NCBI RefSeq assembly: GCF_030150285.1 | Contig: NZ_JASLGE010000083.1 | Span: 1-7,374, forward strand | Length of the DNA: 7,374 bases | Source of the DNA: Pseudomonas sp. | GTDB lineage: Bacteria > Pseudomonadota > Gammaproteobacteria > Pseudomonadales > Pseudomonadaceae | Direction: 5' to 3' | Shown: one piece after another, positions 1 through 5,412 of the stretch | How the letters are laid out: the number at the start of each line of letters is the position of its first letter | Position numbering within the stretch: the stretch's first letter is position 1 | The notes under the pieces: generated by a model | Seen by the model: the letters and a program-made list of their open reading frames with translations, nothing else | Database searches by the model: none | Told to the model about the DNA's origin: nothing | Position numbers and translations under genes: made by a program

Positions 1-136
1 TGGCGCTAGCCGAACCGCTGGTGGGCAGGTCTCGGATATGGCCGATACTCGACTTCACCACGTACTCGTTACCCAAGTACTTGTTGATGGTCTTGGCCTT
101 AGCCGGGGATTCCACAATGACCAGCGATTTGCCCAT
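1..136 (-). CDS. topA: DNA topoisomerase I, N-terminal fragment (runs off left edge)
   Basis: This is the first 45 codons of type IA topoisomerase I, which relaxes negative supercoils by nicking and passing single strands. The visible protein begins MGKSLVIVESPAKAKTINKY and continues with GHIRDLPTSGS near residues 32-42, nearly identical to the start of the enterobacterial enzyme. This is the first part of the TOPRIM domain; the Glu at residue 9 (VESPAKA) matches the catalytic acidic residue of the family. The active-site tyrosine and zinc-binding C terminus lie outside the window. The ATG at 136-134 is chosen because the family starts exactly here. An AGGA lies 12 bases upstream, a rather long spacing. 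The gene has its own promoter (197-225), so it need not depend on the DUF1653 gene upstream. Identification is secure; only the truncation by the window edge limits the entry. Confidence 0.96.
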   Translation of the reverse strand, partial: MGKSLVIVESPAKAKTINKYLGNEYVVKSSIGHIRDLPTSGSASA

Positions 137-196
137 GGATCAGAAAATTCCTGAATTCTAGAAGTGAAAGGCGGTTCGCGCCTGACGCGGCACCGC

Positions 197-225
197 TATA
201 TATAGTGGCAACAAGGTGAGGTCAA
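197..225 (-). promoter_or_regulatory. Predicted sigma70 promoter of topA
   Basis: On the minus strand TTGACC (220-225) is followed after exactly 17 bases by TATATA (197-202). The match is 5/6 to the -35 consensus and 4/6 to the -10 consensus. Transcription would start near 190, giving a leader of about 54 bases before the topA ATG at 136. The -35 box lies only about 25 bases beyond the stop codon of the DUF1653 gene. I see no terminator between them, so read-through from that gene into topA is also possible. Known topA promoters respond to supercoiling; nothing in this sequence tests that. Confidence 0.6.
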
Positions 226-250
226 GCGCAGCGGGGTGCGCGACGTCATC

Positions 251-487
251 TTAGCCGCCGGTAAAAAGGCTGGGTTCAGCCTGGATCAGTGTGAAGCGCG
301 GAACCTGCTCGCCCTCAACAGTGACGTTTTCCAGAAACATGCTCAGTGGGCGCACCCAAAAACCATAGTCGCCATACAAGGACTGGTAAAACACAACCCA
401 TTCTTCGGTTTCAGAATGGCGAGCCGTATTAAAGACCCGATAGTGCGGCCCCTTATAGTGCTGATAAAGCCCAGGTTTTAGCGACAT
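251..487 (-). CDS. DUF1653 family small protein (78 aa)
   Basis: A compact cytosolic protein of 78 residues without signal peptide or membrane segment. The pattern G-x-Y-x-HYKG (residues 6-13), the block around HSETEEWVVFYQSLYGDYGFW (24-44), WVRP (44-47), MF-E (50-53) and PRF (63-65) is that of the DUF1653 family, which covers nearly the whole protein. It is very rich in aromatic residues. The family's biochemical function is not known to me and I assign none. The ATG at 487-485 is chosen because it gives the family's normal N terminus and has an AGGG nine bases upstream; an in-frame extension to 700 would run through fadA in antisense phase and is not credible. The gene lies in the same direction as fadBA, separated by a terminator, and directly upstream of topA. 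From memory the same arrangement occurs in P. aeruginosa, so the linkage appears conserved. Confidence 0.85.
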   Translation of the reverse strand: MSLKPGLYQHYKGPHYRVFNTARHSETEEWVVFYQSLYGDYGFWVRPLSMFLENVTVEGEQVPRFTLIQAEPSLFTGG

Positions 488-523
488 AGTGCGGCACCCT
501 GCAAATAAAAAAATAAAAAAGTC

Positions 524-556
524 CAAAAAACAAAAACCGGGGCACATGGCCCCGGC
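524..556 (-). terminator. Rho-independent terminator after fadA
   Basis: A perfect 7-bp GC stem (537-543 with 549-555, CCGGGGC/GCCCCGG) has a 5-base loop. Read on the minus strand it is followed by TTTTTGTTTTTT. It begins 18 bases after the fadA stop codon and ends the fadBA transcript before the DUF1653 gene. The T-rich stretch continues far beyond the usual tail, to about position 503. Confidence 0.9.
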
Positions 557-573
557 TTCCATCAACGCAACGC

Positions 574-1749
574 TTAGACGCGTTCGAAGACGGTGGCAAT
601 GCCCTGGCCAAGACCAATGCACATGGTGGACAACCCAAAGGTGCCGCCATTCTGCTTCATTACATTGAGCAGGGTGCCGGAGATACGAGCACCCGAGCAT
701 CCAAATGGATGGCCCAGAGCGATGGCACCGCCGTGCAGGTTAACCTTCTCATCCATCTTGTCGAGTACTTTCAAATCTTTCAGTACTGGCAAGGCCTGTG
801 CGGCGAACGCTTCATTCAACTCAATGAAGTCGATATCGGCCATATTCAAGCCCGCCCGCTTCAAAGCTTTTTGTGTGGCCGGTACTGGACCATAGCCCAT
901 GATTGCCGGGTCGACACCGGCAACAGCCATCGAGCGAATCACGGCCAGCGGCTCCAGCCCCAGATCCTTGGCGCGCTGTGCCGACATTACGATCATGCAC
1001 GAAGCGCCATCGGTAATTTGCGATGACGTTCCCGCCGTCACGGTACCGCCTTTAGGGTTGAAGGCCGGTTTCAAGGCAGCCAGACTTTCCAGGGTCGTTT
1101 CCGGACGGATAGTCTCATCGTAGTCGAAAACTTTCAGGAAGCCTTTATCGTCATACCCTTGCATCGGGATGATCTCGTCCTTGAACTTGCCTTCCACGGT
1201 CGCCTTCCAGGCCAACTGATGTGAGCGCACGCCAAAGGCATCTTGCTGTTCGCGGGTGATGCCATGCATTTTGCCCAGCATTTCAGCCGTCAGGCCCATC
1301 ATGCCCGAGGCCTTGGCCGCGTACAGCGACATGTGCGGGTTAGGGTCAACACCGTGCATCATGCTCACGTGTCCCATATGCTCGACGCCGCCCACGACGA
1401 ACACGTCACCGTTACCGGTCATGATCGCTTGCGCCGCCGTGTGCAAGGCACTCATGGACGAGCCGCACAAGCGGCTAACGGTCTGTGCTGCCGAGGTGTG
1501 CGGGATCTGGGTCATCAACGACGCCATGCGCGCAATGTTCCAGCCCTGTTCCAGGGTCTGGTTCACACAGCCCCAGATCACATCTTCCACTTCAGCCGGG
1601 TCAACCTTGCCGTTGCGCTCCAGTACTTTGCTGATGAGGTACGCAGACATGTCTTCAGCACGGGTGTTGCGGTGCATGCCACCCTTGGAGCGGCCCATCG
1701 GGGTGCGACCGAAGTCAACAATCACCACGTCTCTAGGATTCAAGCTCAT
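574..1749 (-). CDS. fadA: 3-ketoacyl-CoA thiolase FadA (beta subunit of the fatty acid oxidation complex)
   Basis: FadA catalyses the last step of beta-oxidation: thiolytic cleavage of 3-ketoacyl-CoA by CoA to acetyl-CoA and an acyl-CoA two carbons shorter. It works in the cytoplasm as the beta part of an alpha2-beta2 complex with FadB. The 391-residue protein has the usual length of Pseudomonas FadA. All thiolase landmarks are present: the nucleophilic Cys95 in SRLCGSSM, the NEAFA motif at 312-316, His347 in GGAIALGHPFGCSG, and the acid/base Cys377 in MCIGLGQG. The N-terminal thiolase domain spans about 5-260 and the C-terminal one about 268-390. The gene lies 27 bases after the fadB stop codon in the same direction, so it is the second gene of the operon. 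Its Shine-Dalgarno is weak (a GAGAG/GAGTGA stretch 6-14 bases before the ATG), which could mean partial translational dependence on fadB. A strong terminator follows. The protein appears intact. Confidence 0.97.
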   Translation of the reverse strand: MSLNPRDVVIVDFGRTPMGRSKGGMHRNTRAEDMSAYLISKVLERNGKVDPAEVEDVIWGCVNQTLEQGWNIARMASLMTQIPHTSAAQTVSRLCGSSMSALHTAAQAIMTGNGDVFVVGGVEHMGHVSMMHGVDPNPHMSLYAAKASGMMGLTAEMLGKMHGITREQQDAFGVRSHQLAWKATVEGKFKDEIIPMQGYDDKGFLKVFDYDETIRPETTLESLAALKPAFNPKGGTVTAGTSSQITDGASCMIVMSAQRAKDLGLEPLAVIRSMAVAGVDPAIMGYGPVPATQKALKRAGLNMADIDFIELNEAFAAQALPVLKDLKVLDKMDEKVNLHGGAIALGHPFGCSGARISGTLLNVMKQNGGTFGLSTMCIGLGQGIATVFERV

Positions 1750-1776
1750 AATTTCACTCTCACTCTAATGGGGCGC

Positions 1777-3924
1777 TTAACCGAAGAAGCTCTGGCCGTT
1801 TTTGGCCATTTCACGCAGCTTCGCAGTCGGGTGGTACAGCGCGCCCAGTTCAGCGTACTGATCCGCCAGGGCCACGAACGCTGCCACACCGATCGAGTCG
1901 ATGTAACGCAGCGCACCGCCACGGAACGGCGGGAAGCCAATGCCGTACACCAGGCCCATATCGGCCTCGGCCGCGGTCTCTACGATGCCGTCTTCCAGGC
2001 AGCGCACGGTCTCAAGGCACAACGGAATCATCATCCAGTTGATGATGTCTTCGTCAGTCACCTCACGCTGCTCGTAGACAACCGGCTTAAGCACTTCAAG
2101 TACGCTGGAATCCACGACTTTTTTCTGCTTGCCACGCTTGTCTTCTTCGTAGGCGTAGAAGCCCTTGCCGTTCTTCTGGCCCAGGCGCTTGGCGTCATAC
2201 AGCGCATCAATGGCGGAACGCTGATCGTCTTTCATGCGATCAGGGAAGCCTTCAGCCATAACATCACGACCGTGATGGCCCGTGTCGATGCCAACCACGT
2301 CCATCAGATAGGCCGGGCCCATTGGCCAGCCGAATTTTTCCATGACCTTGTCGATGCGCACGAAGTCCACACCGGCACTGACCAGTTTGGCGAAACCGCC
2401 GAAGTACGGAAACAGTACGCGGTTGACCAAAAAGCCCGGGCAATCGTTAACGACAATCGGGTTCTTGCCCATTTTCTTCGCGTAGGCAACGGTTGTTGCA
2501 ACGGCCAGTTCGCTGGACTTCTCGCCCCGAATGACCTCAACCAGCGGCATCATGTGCACCGGGTTGAAGAAGTGCATGCCGACGAAGTTTTCCGGACGCT
2601 TGAGGGCTTTGGCCAGCAGGCTGATGGAAATGGTCGAGGTGTTGGACGCCAGGATGGCGTCTTCGCGGACGTGGTTTTCCACCTCTGCCAACACGGCTTG
2701 CTTGACCTTCGGGTTCTCGACAACGGCTTCGACCACCAGGTCAACATTGCCAAAATCACCGTAGGACAAGGTCGGGCGAATGCCGTTAAGCACTTCAGCC
2801 ATTTTCGCTGGGGTCATGCGACCTTTATCAACGCGGCCAACCAGCAGCTTGGCGGCTTCTGCCAGGCCTTGCTCAATGCCGTGCTCGTTGATGTCTTTCA
2901 TCAGGATCGGCGTGCCTTTTGAGGCCGACTGATAGGCAATCCCGCCACCCATGATGCCTGCGCCGAGAACGGCAGCCTGCTTCACGTCCTTGGCGACCTT
3001 GTCGTAGACCTTGGCTTTCTTTTTCAGCTCCTGATCATTCAGGAACAGGCCGATCAAACACTGCGAAGCCGACGTTTTGGCGAGCTTGGCGAAGCCCGCT
3101 GCTTCAACTTCCAGCGCCTTGTCACGTCCAAAGTTGGCGGCTTTCTGGATGGTCTTGATCGCTTCGACCGGTGCCGGGTAGTTCGGGCCCGCCTGGCCTG
3201 CCACGAAACCCTTGGCGGTTTCGAAAGCCATCATTTGTTCAATCGCGTTCAGCTTGAGCTTATCAAGCTTCGGCTGGCGCTTGGCCTTGAAGTCCAGTTC
3301 GCCGCTGATGGCACGCTTGACCAGGTCCAACGCCGCTGCGCCCAGCTCATTGGCAGGCACCACAGCATCAACGACACCGACTTTCAGCGCGTCTTCAGCC
3401 CGGTTTTCTTTACCGGAAGCGATCCACTCGATCGCGTTATCAGCGCCGATCAGACGAGGCAAGCGTACGGTACCGCCGAAGCCCGGGTAGATGCCCAGCT
3501 TGACTTCAGGCAAACCGATTTTGGCGCTGTCGGCCATGACGCGGAAGTCCGCGGCCAGGCACATTTCCAGACCACCGCCCAACGCGATGCCATTGATGGC
3601 AGCAACCGTCGGCACAGCGAGGTCTTCGAAATCACTGAAGATTCTGTTGGCTTCGAGGTTGCCAGCGATCAGCTCGGCATCCGGCAACTTGAAGTTTTCG
3701 ACGAACTCGGTGATGTCTGCGCCGACGATAAAGACGTCTTTACCGCTGGAAACAATGACACCCTTGACCGAAGCATCTGCCTTGATCGCGTCAACGGCCT
3801 GACGCAATTCGTTCAGGGTTAGACGGTTGAACTTGTTGACGGACTCACCCTTGAGGTCGAACTTCAGTTCGACGATGCCACTTTCAAGAGCCGTAACCGT
3901 GATGGCTTTACCTTCGTAAATCAT
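1777..3924 (-). CDS. fadB: Fatty acid oxidation complex alpha subunit FadB (enoyl-CoA hydratase / 3-hydroxyacyl-CoA dehydrogenase)
   Basis: FadB hydrates 2-enoyl-CoA and then oxidises L-3-hydroxyacyl-CoA with NAD+, handing the 3-ketoacyl-CoA to FadA; it also carries isomerase and epimerase activities in this family. The N-terminal crotonase domain (about 1-190) shows the oxyanion-hole motif NGIALGGGLE (111-120) and GLPEVKLGIYPGFGG (137-151); Glu120 and Glu140 correspond to the catalytic Glu119/Glu139 of the E. coli protein. The dehydrogenase NAD-binding domain begins at about 314, with the dinucleotide motif GAGIMGGG (321-328). His451 in GMHFFNPVH is the catalytic histidine, and C-terminal dehydrogenase domains follow to 715. 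At 715 residues it has the normal Pseudomonas length. The start MIYEGKAITV at 3924 is chosen because it matches the family and has GGAG eight bases upstream. An in-frame ATG at 4164 would add 80 unrelated residues and lies upstream of the predicted transcription start. First gene of the fadBA operon; likely controlled by PsrA. Confidence 0.97.
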   Translation of the reverse strand: MIYEGKAITVTALESGIVELKFDLKGESVNKFNRLTLNELRQAVDAIKADASVKGVIVSSGKDVFIVGADITEFVENFKLPDAELIAGNLEANRIFSDFEDLAVPTVAAINGIALGGGLEMCLAADFRVMADSAKIGLPEVKLGIYPGFGGTVRLPRLIGADNAIEWIASGKENRAEDALKVGVVDAVVPANELGAAALDLVKRAISGELDFKAKRQPKLDKLKLNAIEQMMAFETAKGFVAGQAGPNYPAPVEAIKTIQKAANFGRDKALEVEAAGFAKLAKTSASQCLIGLFLNDQELKKKAKVYDKVAKDVKQAAVLGAGIMGGGIAYQSASKGTPILMKDINEHGIEQGLAEAAKLLVGRVDKGRMTPAKMAEVLNGIRPTLSYGDFGNVDLVVEAVVENPKVKQAVLAEVENHVREDAILASNTSTISISLLAKALKRPENFVGMHFFNPVHMMPLVEVIRGEKSSELAVATTVAYAKKMGKNPIVVNDCPGFLVNRVLFPYFGGFAKLVSAGVDFVRIDKVMEKFGWPMGPAYLMDVVGIDTGHHGRDVMAEGFPDRMKDDQRSAIDALYDAKRLGQKNGKGFYAYEEDKRGKQKKVVDSSVLEVLKPVVYEQREVTDEDIINWMMIPLCLETVRCLEDGIVETAAEADMGLVYGIGFPPFRGGALRYIDSIGVAAFVALADQYAELGALYHPTAKLREMAKNGQSFFG

Positions 3925-3932
3925 CAACTGAT

Positions 3933-3936
3933 CTCC
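3933..3936 (-). promoter_or_regulatory. Ribosome binding site that fixes the fadB start
   Basis: GGAG on the minus strand sits eight bases before the ATG at 3924-3922. It supports the 715-residue FadB over the 80-residue longer reading frame that begins at 4164. Confidence 0.85.
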
Positions 3937-3969
3937 AGGATATGGAAGCTGAACAGTACACATCGGACG

Positions 3970-4022
3970 CTGGTGTCTGACTGGCAGTGGGTATTGCGCC
4001 ACTGCTAACGCCAACTCACCAG
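3970..4022 (-). other. Nested stem-loop in the fadB 5' leader
   Basis: Two inverted repeats are nested here. The outer arms are CTGGTG (3970-3975) and CACCAG (4017-4022). The inner arms are GCAGTGG (3984-3990) and CCACTGC (3999-4005), a perfect 7-bp stem with an 8-base loop. The structure would lie in the leader of the fadB mRNA, with its near edge about 45 bases before the start codon. There is no T-run after it, so it does not look like a terminator. A function (mRNA stability, or a protein or small-RNA site) is unproven. Confidence 0.5.
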
Positions 4023-4083
4023 GCACACCCGCCGATGCGATAATCGGGCTCATGCGAGTGTTGCCTACACGGCAAACACCCGA

Positions 4084-4112
4084 TTCATACGCCCGTTTGA
4101 TTTGGGTGTCGA
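4084..4112 (-). promoter_or_regulatory. Predicted fadBA promoter
   Basis: On the minus strand TCGACA (4107-4112, 5/6 to the -35 consensus) is followed after exactly 17 bases by TATGAA (4084-4089, 4/6 to the -10 consensus). Transcription would begin near 4077 and give a leader of about 150 bases. An alternative -35, TTGACA, lies further upstream (about 4136-4141), but the hexamer 17 bases after it (GAATGT) is poor. The chosen pair is favoured because a PsrA-like palindrome falls on its -10 and spacer, as expected for a repressed promoter. Confidence 0.55.
4085..4100. promoter_or_regulatory. PsrA-like operator over the fadBA promoter
   Basis: The sequence TCATACGCCCGTTTGA is an inverted repeat, TCATAC-N4-GTTTGA, with one mismatched pair. 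It fits the known Pseudomonas PsrA box, (G/C)AAAC-N2-4-GTTT(G/C), with one substitution in one half-site. PsrA is a TetR-family repressor released by long-chain fatty acids, and fadBA5 of P. aeruginosa is an established target. The position over the -10 and spacer suits simple repression. A second pair of arms, ACACCC (4076-4081) and GGGTGT (4104-4109), has the same centre, making a 34-bp interrupted dyad. The motif is visible; PsrA binding here is inference. Confidence 0.6.
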
Positions 4113-4261
4113 CACATTCAGGGAAAAGACCACGATTGTCAATTGTCCAAAACAACCATGACAAAACGACTCACCGGTCAGATTTAACACCCGCAGAAGA
4201 GTAGACAAGGATAGACAGCGTTTTACGGCAGGGCAGCCCACTTTAATCGCTGATGATGTAA

Positions 4262-4345
4262 CCACTGGTGGTGCGAGCCCAGGGCCGTCGCCGGGGGCGC
4301 TGCGCACCCCATCGCAGCCTCGGGCCTCGTCAGCGACTACAAGAA
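4262..4345. repeat. GC-rich intergenic inverted-repeat element (REP-like)
   Basis: This stretch between the end of the 149-residue protein gene and the fadBA promoter is markedly GC-rich and built of inverted repeats. An inner stem pairs GGGGCGC (4294-4300) with GCACCCC (4304-4310) around a 3-base loop, with one G-T pair. An outer pair GAGCCC (4275-4280) and GGGCCTC (4322-4328) encloses it, with one bulged base. The right end, read on the minus strand, begins GTAGTCGCTGACGAGG and continues into CGAGGCTGCGAT. I recognise this style from dispersed intergenic repeats of fluorescens- and putida-group pseudomonads, but cannot confirm copy number from one window. No coding potential and no T-run is seen. 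It might insulate or attenuate read-through from 4352 towards fadBA. Confidence 0.5.
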
Positions 4346-4351
4346 CGCGGC

Positions 4352-4801
4352 TTACGCCAGTGCTTTAAGCACTTGATCAATGGCTTGCAGGACTTGCGGT
4401 TCGCCCTTCTCACCCCAGTACAAGGCAATCATCTGTGGCCCGGCTTCCACTTTGTACACGTTCGCCGGCAATGTGCTGAATTGAGTCAGCAAGCGCTCAT
4501 CGACGCAAGCTTCACGCCATTGATTGACCCATAGTCCCGGCGCCGATTGCCAATAGCACCATACATCTGGCTTAGTGCTGCGCCGCGGTCGATGAAACTG
4601 CGCACAGGAACCCGGCGGCTCCGGCTCAAGCCAATGTGGCCACTCCTGGGAAGTCAGCTGCATGGCCAACCCCATGCGCCGCGCTTCCATACGCAATGCC
4701 ATGCGTCCGCTCTGACGACGCGAAGGCCGTAGCCAGGCCAAAGGGCTCAAAATCAGCGCCAGGATTGACACCACTATCCATACCGTCATATCTGTACTCA
4801 T
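4352..4801 (-). CDS. Uncharacterised tryptophan-rich protein with one N-terminal membrane segment (149 aa)
   Basis: I do not recognise a named family. The 149-residue product begins with a short polar stretch and then one hydrophobic segment at about residues 6-24 (VWIVVSILALILSPLAWL). Directly after it comes a strongly basic run (RPSRRQSGRMALRMEARR, 25-42). By the positive-inside rule this suggests a short periplasmic N terminus with the remaining roughly 110 residues in the cytoplasm; there is no signal-peptidase site. The soluble part has an unusual number of tryptophans (W54, W57, W81, W84, W91, W95, W129) and ends in a probable amphipathic helix (135-148). It reads as a real gene: the codon bias matches the neighbours, and from memory a similar gene occupies this place in other pseudomonads. 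No good Shine-Dalgarno precedes the start. A second Met at residue 5 is an alternative that would barely change the protein. It is divergent from the stress protein gene. Confidence 0.75.
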   Translation of the reverse strand: MSTDMTVWIVVSILALILSPLAWLRPSRRQSGRMALRMEARRMGLAMQLTSQEWPHWLEPEPPGSCAQFHRPRRSTKPDVWCYWQSAPGLWVNQWREACVDERLLTQFSTLPANVYKVEAGPQMIALYWGEKGEPQVLQAIDQVLKALA

Positions 4802-4819
4802 ATTAACTGTATTAACGAG

Positions 4820-4850
4820 TTGACCCCGATCCAGACTTAGCCTCTACAAA
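4820..4850 (+). promoter_or_regulatory. Possible promoter of the universal stress protein gene
   Basis: TTGACC (4820-4825) is a good -35 box. The -10 is weak: TACAAA (4845-4850) at 19-base spacing or TCTACA (4843-4848) at 17. I see no Anr/FNR palindrome (TTGAT-N4-ATCAA) in the 93-base divergent gap. No convincing promoter for the minus-strand gene was found here. Confidence 0.3.
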
Positions 4851-4881
4851 GGGGCCATACTCACAACAAATTGCCACCTAC

Positions 4882-4886
4882 AGGAG
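4882..4886 (+). promoter_or_regulatory. Ribosome binding site that fixes the stress protein start
   Basis: AGGAG lies eight bases before the ATG at 4895. It rules out the in-frame TTG at 4871, which is upstream of this site and would only add eight residues foreign to the family. Confidence 0.85.
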
Positions 4887-4894
4887 CGCCTCCC

Positions 4895-5338
4895 ATGCCC
4901 TACGAACATATTTTGGTCGCTGTCGACCTGACCGAAGAATGTGACCCAGTCATCAAACGCGCCAATGAAAGCGCTACAGCCAACGGTGCCAAACTGTCGC
5001 TGGTACATATCGTTGAGCCCATGGCAATGGCATTCGGCGGAGACGTTCCTATGGACCTCTCTCAACTGCAACAACAACAGTTTGACCAGGCCAAGGAGCG
5101 CCTTGAGCGCCTGATCGCAAAATACCCATCCCTGATAAAAGAACGATGCCACCTGACTTACGGCCAGCCCCGTCAGGAAATCCATCACCTAGCCAAAGAG
5201 CAACAATGCGACCTGATCGTGGTCGGCAGCCATGGCCGCCACGGCCTGGCGCTGCTGCTGGGTTCGACCGCCAATGACGTTCTGCACGGCGCACCTTGTG
5301 ACGTTCTCGCCGTAAGACTGGTCAAGTCCAGCTCATAA
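4895..5338 (+). CDS. Universal stress protein, UspA-like (147 aa)
   Basis: A cytoplasmic single-domain Usp protein of normal length (147 residues). Members are small Rossmann-like proteins that dimerise and are induced by starvation or other stress; individual roles differ. The first strand is YEHILVAVDLTEECDPVIKRA (3-23), followed by LSLVHIVEPM (34-43) and the C-terminal CDLIVVGSHGRHGLALLLGST (105-125) with PCDVLAVR (134-141). The ATP-binding members carry G-2x-G-9x-G-S/T; here the glycines are G111, G114 and G123 with only eight residues in the second gap, so nucleotide binding is uncertain. A glutamine-rich helix (57-63) lies mid-protein. The ATG at 4895 is chosen for its AGGAG eight bases upstream. 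The gene stands alone, divergent from the membrane protein gene and convergent with uup, and ends in a shared terminator. From memory it corresponds to PA3017 of P. aeruginosa. Confidence 0.93.
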   Translation: MPYEHILVAVDLTEECDPVIKRANESATANGAKLSLVHIVEPMAMAFGGDVPMDLSQLQQQQFDQAKERLERLIAKYPSLIKERCHLTYGQPRQEIHHLAKEQQCDLIVVGSHGRHGLALLLGSTANDVLHGAPCDVLAVRLVKSSS

Positions 5339-5355
5339 AACATCAGCACGACAGC

Positions 5356-5395
5356 AAAAAGCCCGGCCTTTTCAATTAAAAGGCCGGGCTTTTTT
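5356..5395. terminator. Bidirectional Rho-independent terminator between usp and uup
   Basis: A perfect 17-bp stem (5356-5372 with 5378-5394) encloses a 5-base loop. Its core is GCCCGGCC/GGCCGGGC, flanked by A-runs on the left and T-runs on the right, so it works in both directions. It lies 17 bases after the usp stop codon and 17 bases after the uup stop codon on the other strand. Confidence 0.96.
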
Positions 5396-5412
5396 GTTCA
5401 GCACGTGATCAA

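Noticed and set aside
226..241. Small inverted repeat GCGCA/TGCGC after the DUF1653 gene
   Set aside because: A 5-bp stem with no T-run; too weak to call a terminator.
236..481. 81-codon plus-strand frame opposite the DUF1653 gene
   Set aside because: It is the shadow of a gene whose family pattern is clear on the other strand, with no ribosome binding site.
1243..2922. A 559-codon open frame on the plus strand, antisense to fadA and fadB
   Set aside because: It lies over two complete, strongly conserved genes. Its product is rich in His, Arg and Val in the way typical of the antisense frame of GC-rich Pseudomonas genes, and it has no recognisable domain.
3925..4164. 80-residue N-terminal extension of FadB
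   Set aside because: It is absent from the family, begins upstream of the predicted transcription start, and the good ribosome binding site precedes the inner ATG at 3924.
4165..4261. Spacer between the fadBA promoter region and the REP-like element
   Set aside because: I searched it for a promoter, terminator or small gene. I saw only minor repeats (TAGACA twice near 4202-4217) and a poor promoter-like pair, none worth calling.
4065..4307. 80-codon minus-strand frame in the fadB upstream region
   Set aside because: It spans the REP-like element and the fadBA promoter and has no ribosome binding site and no family character.
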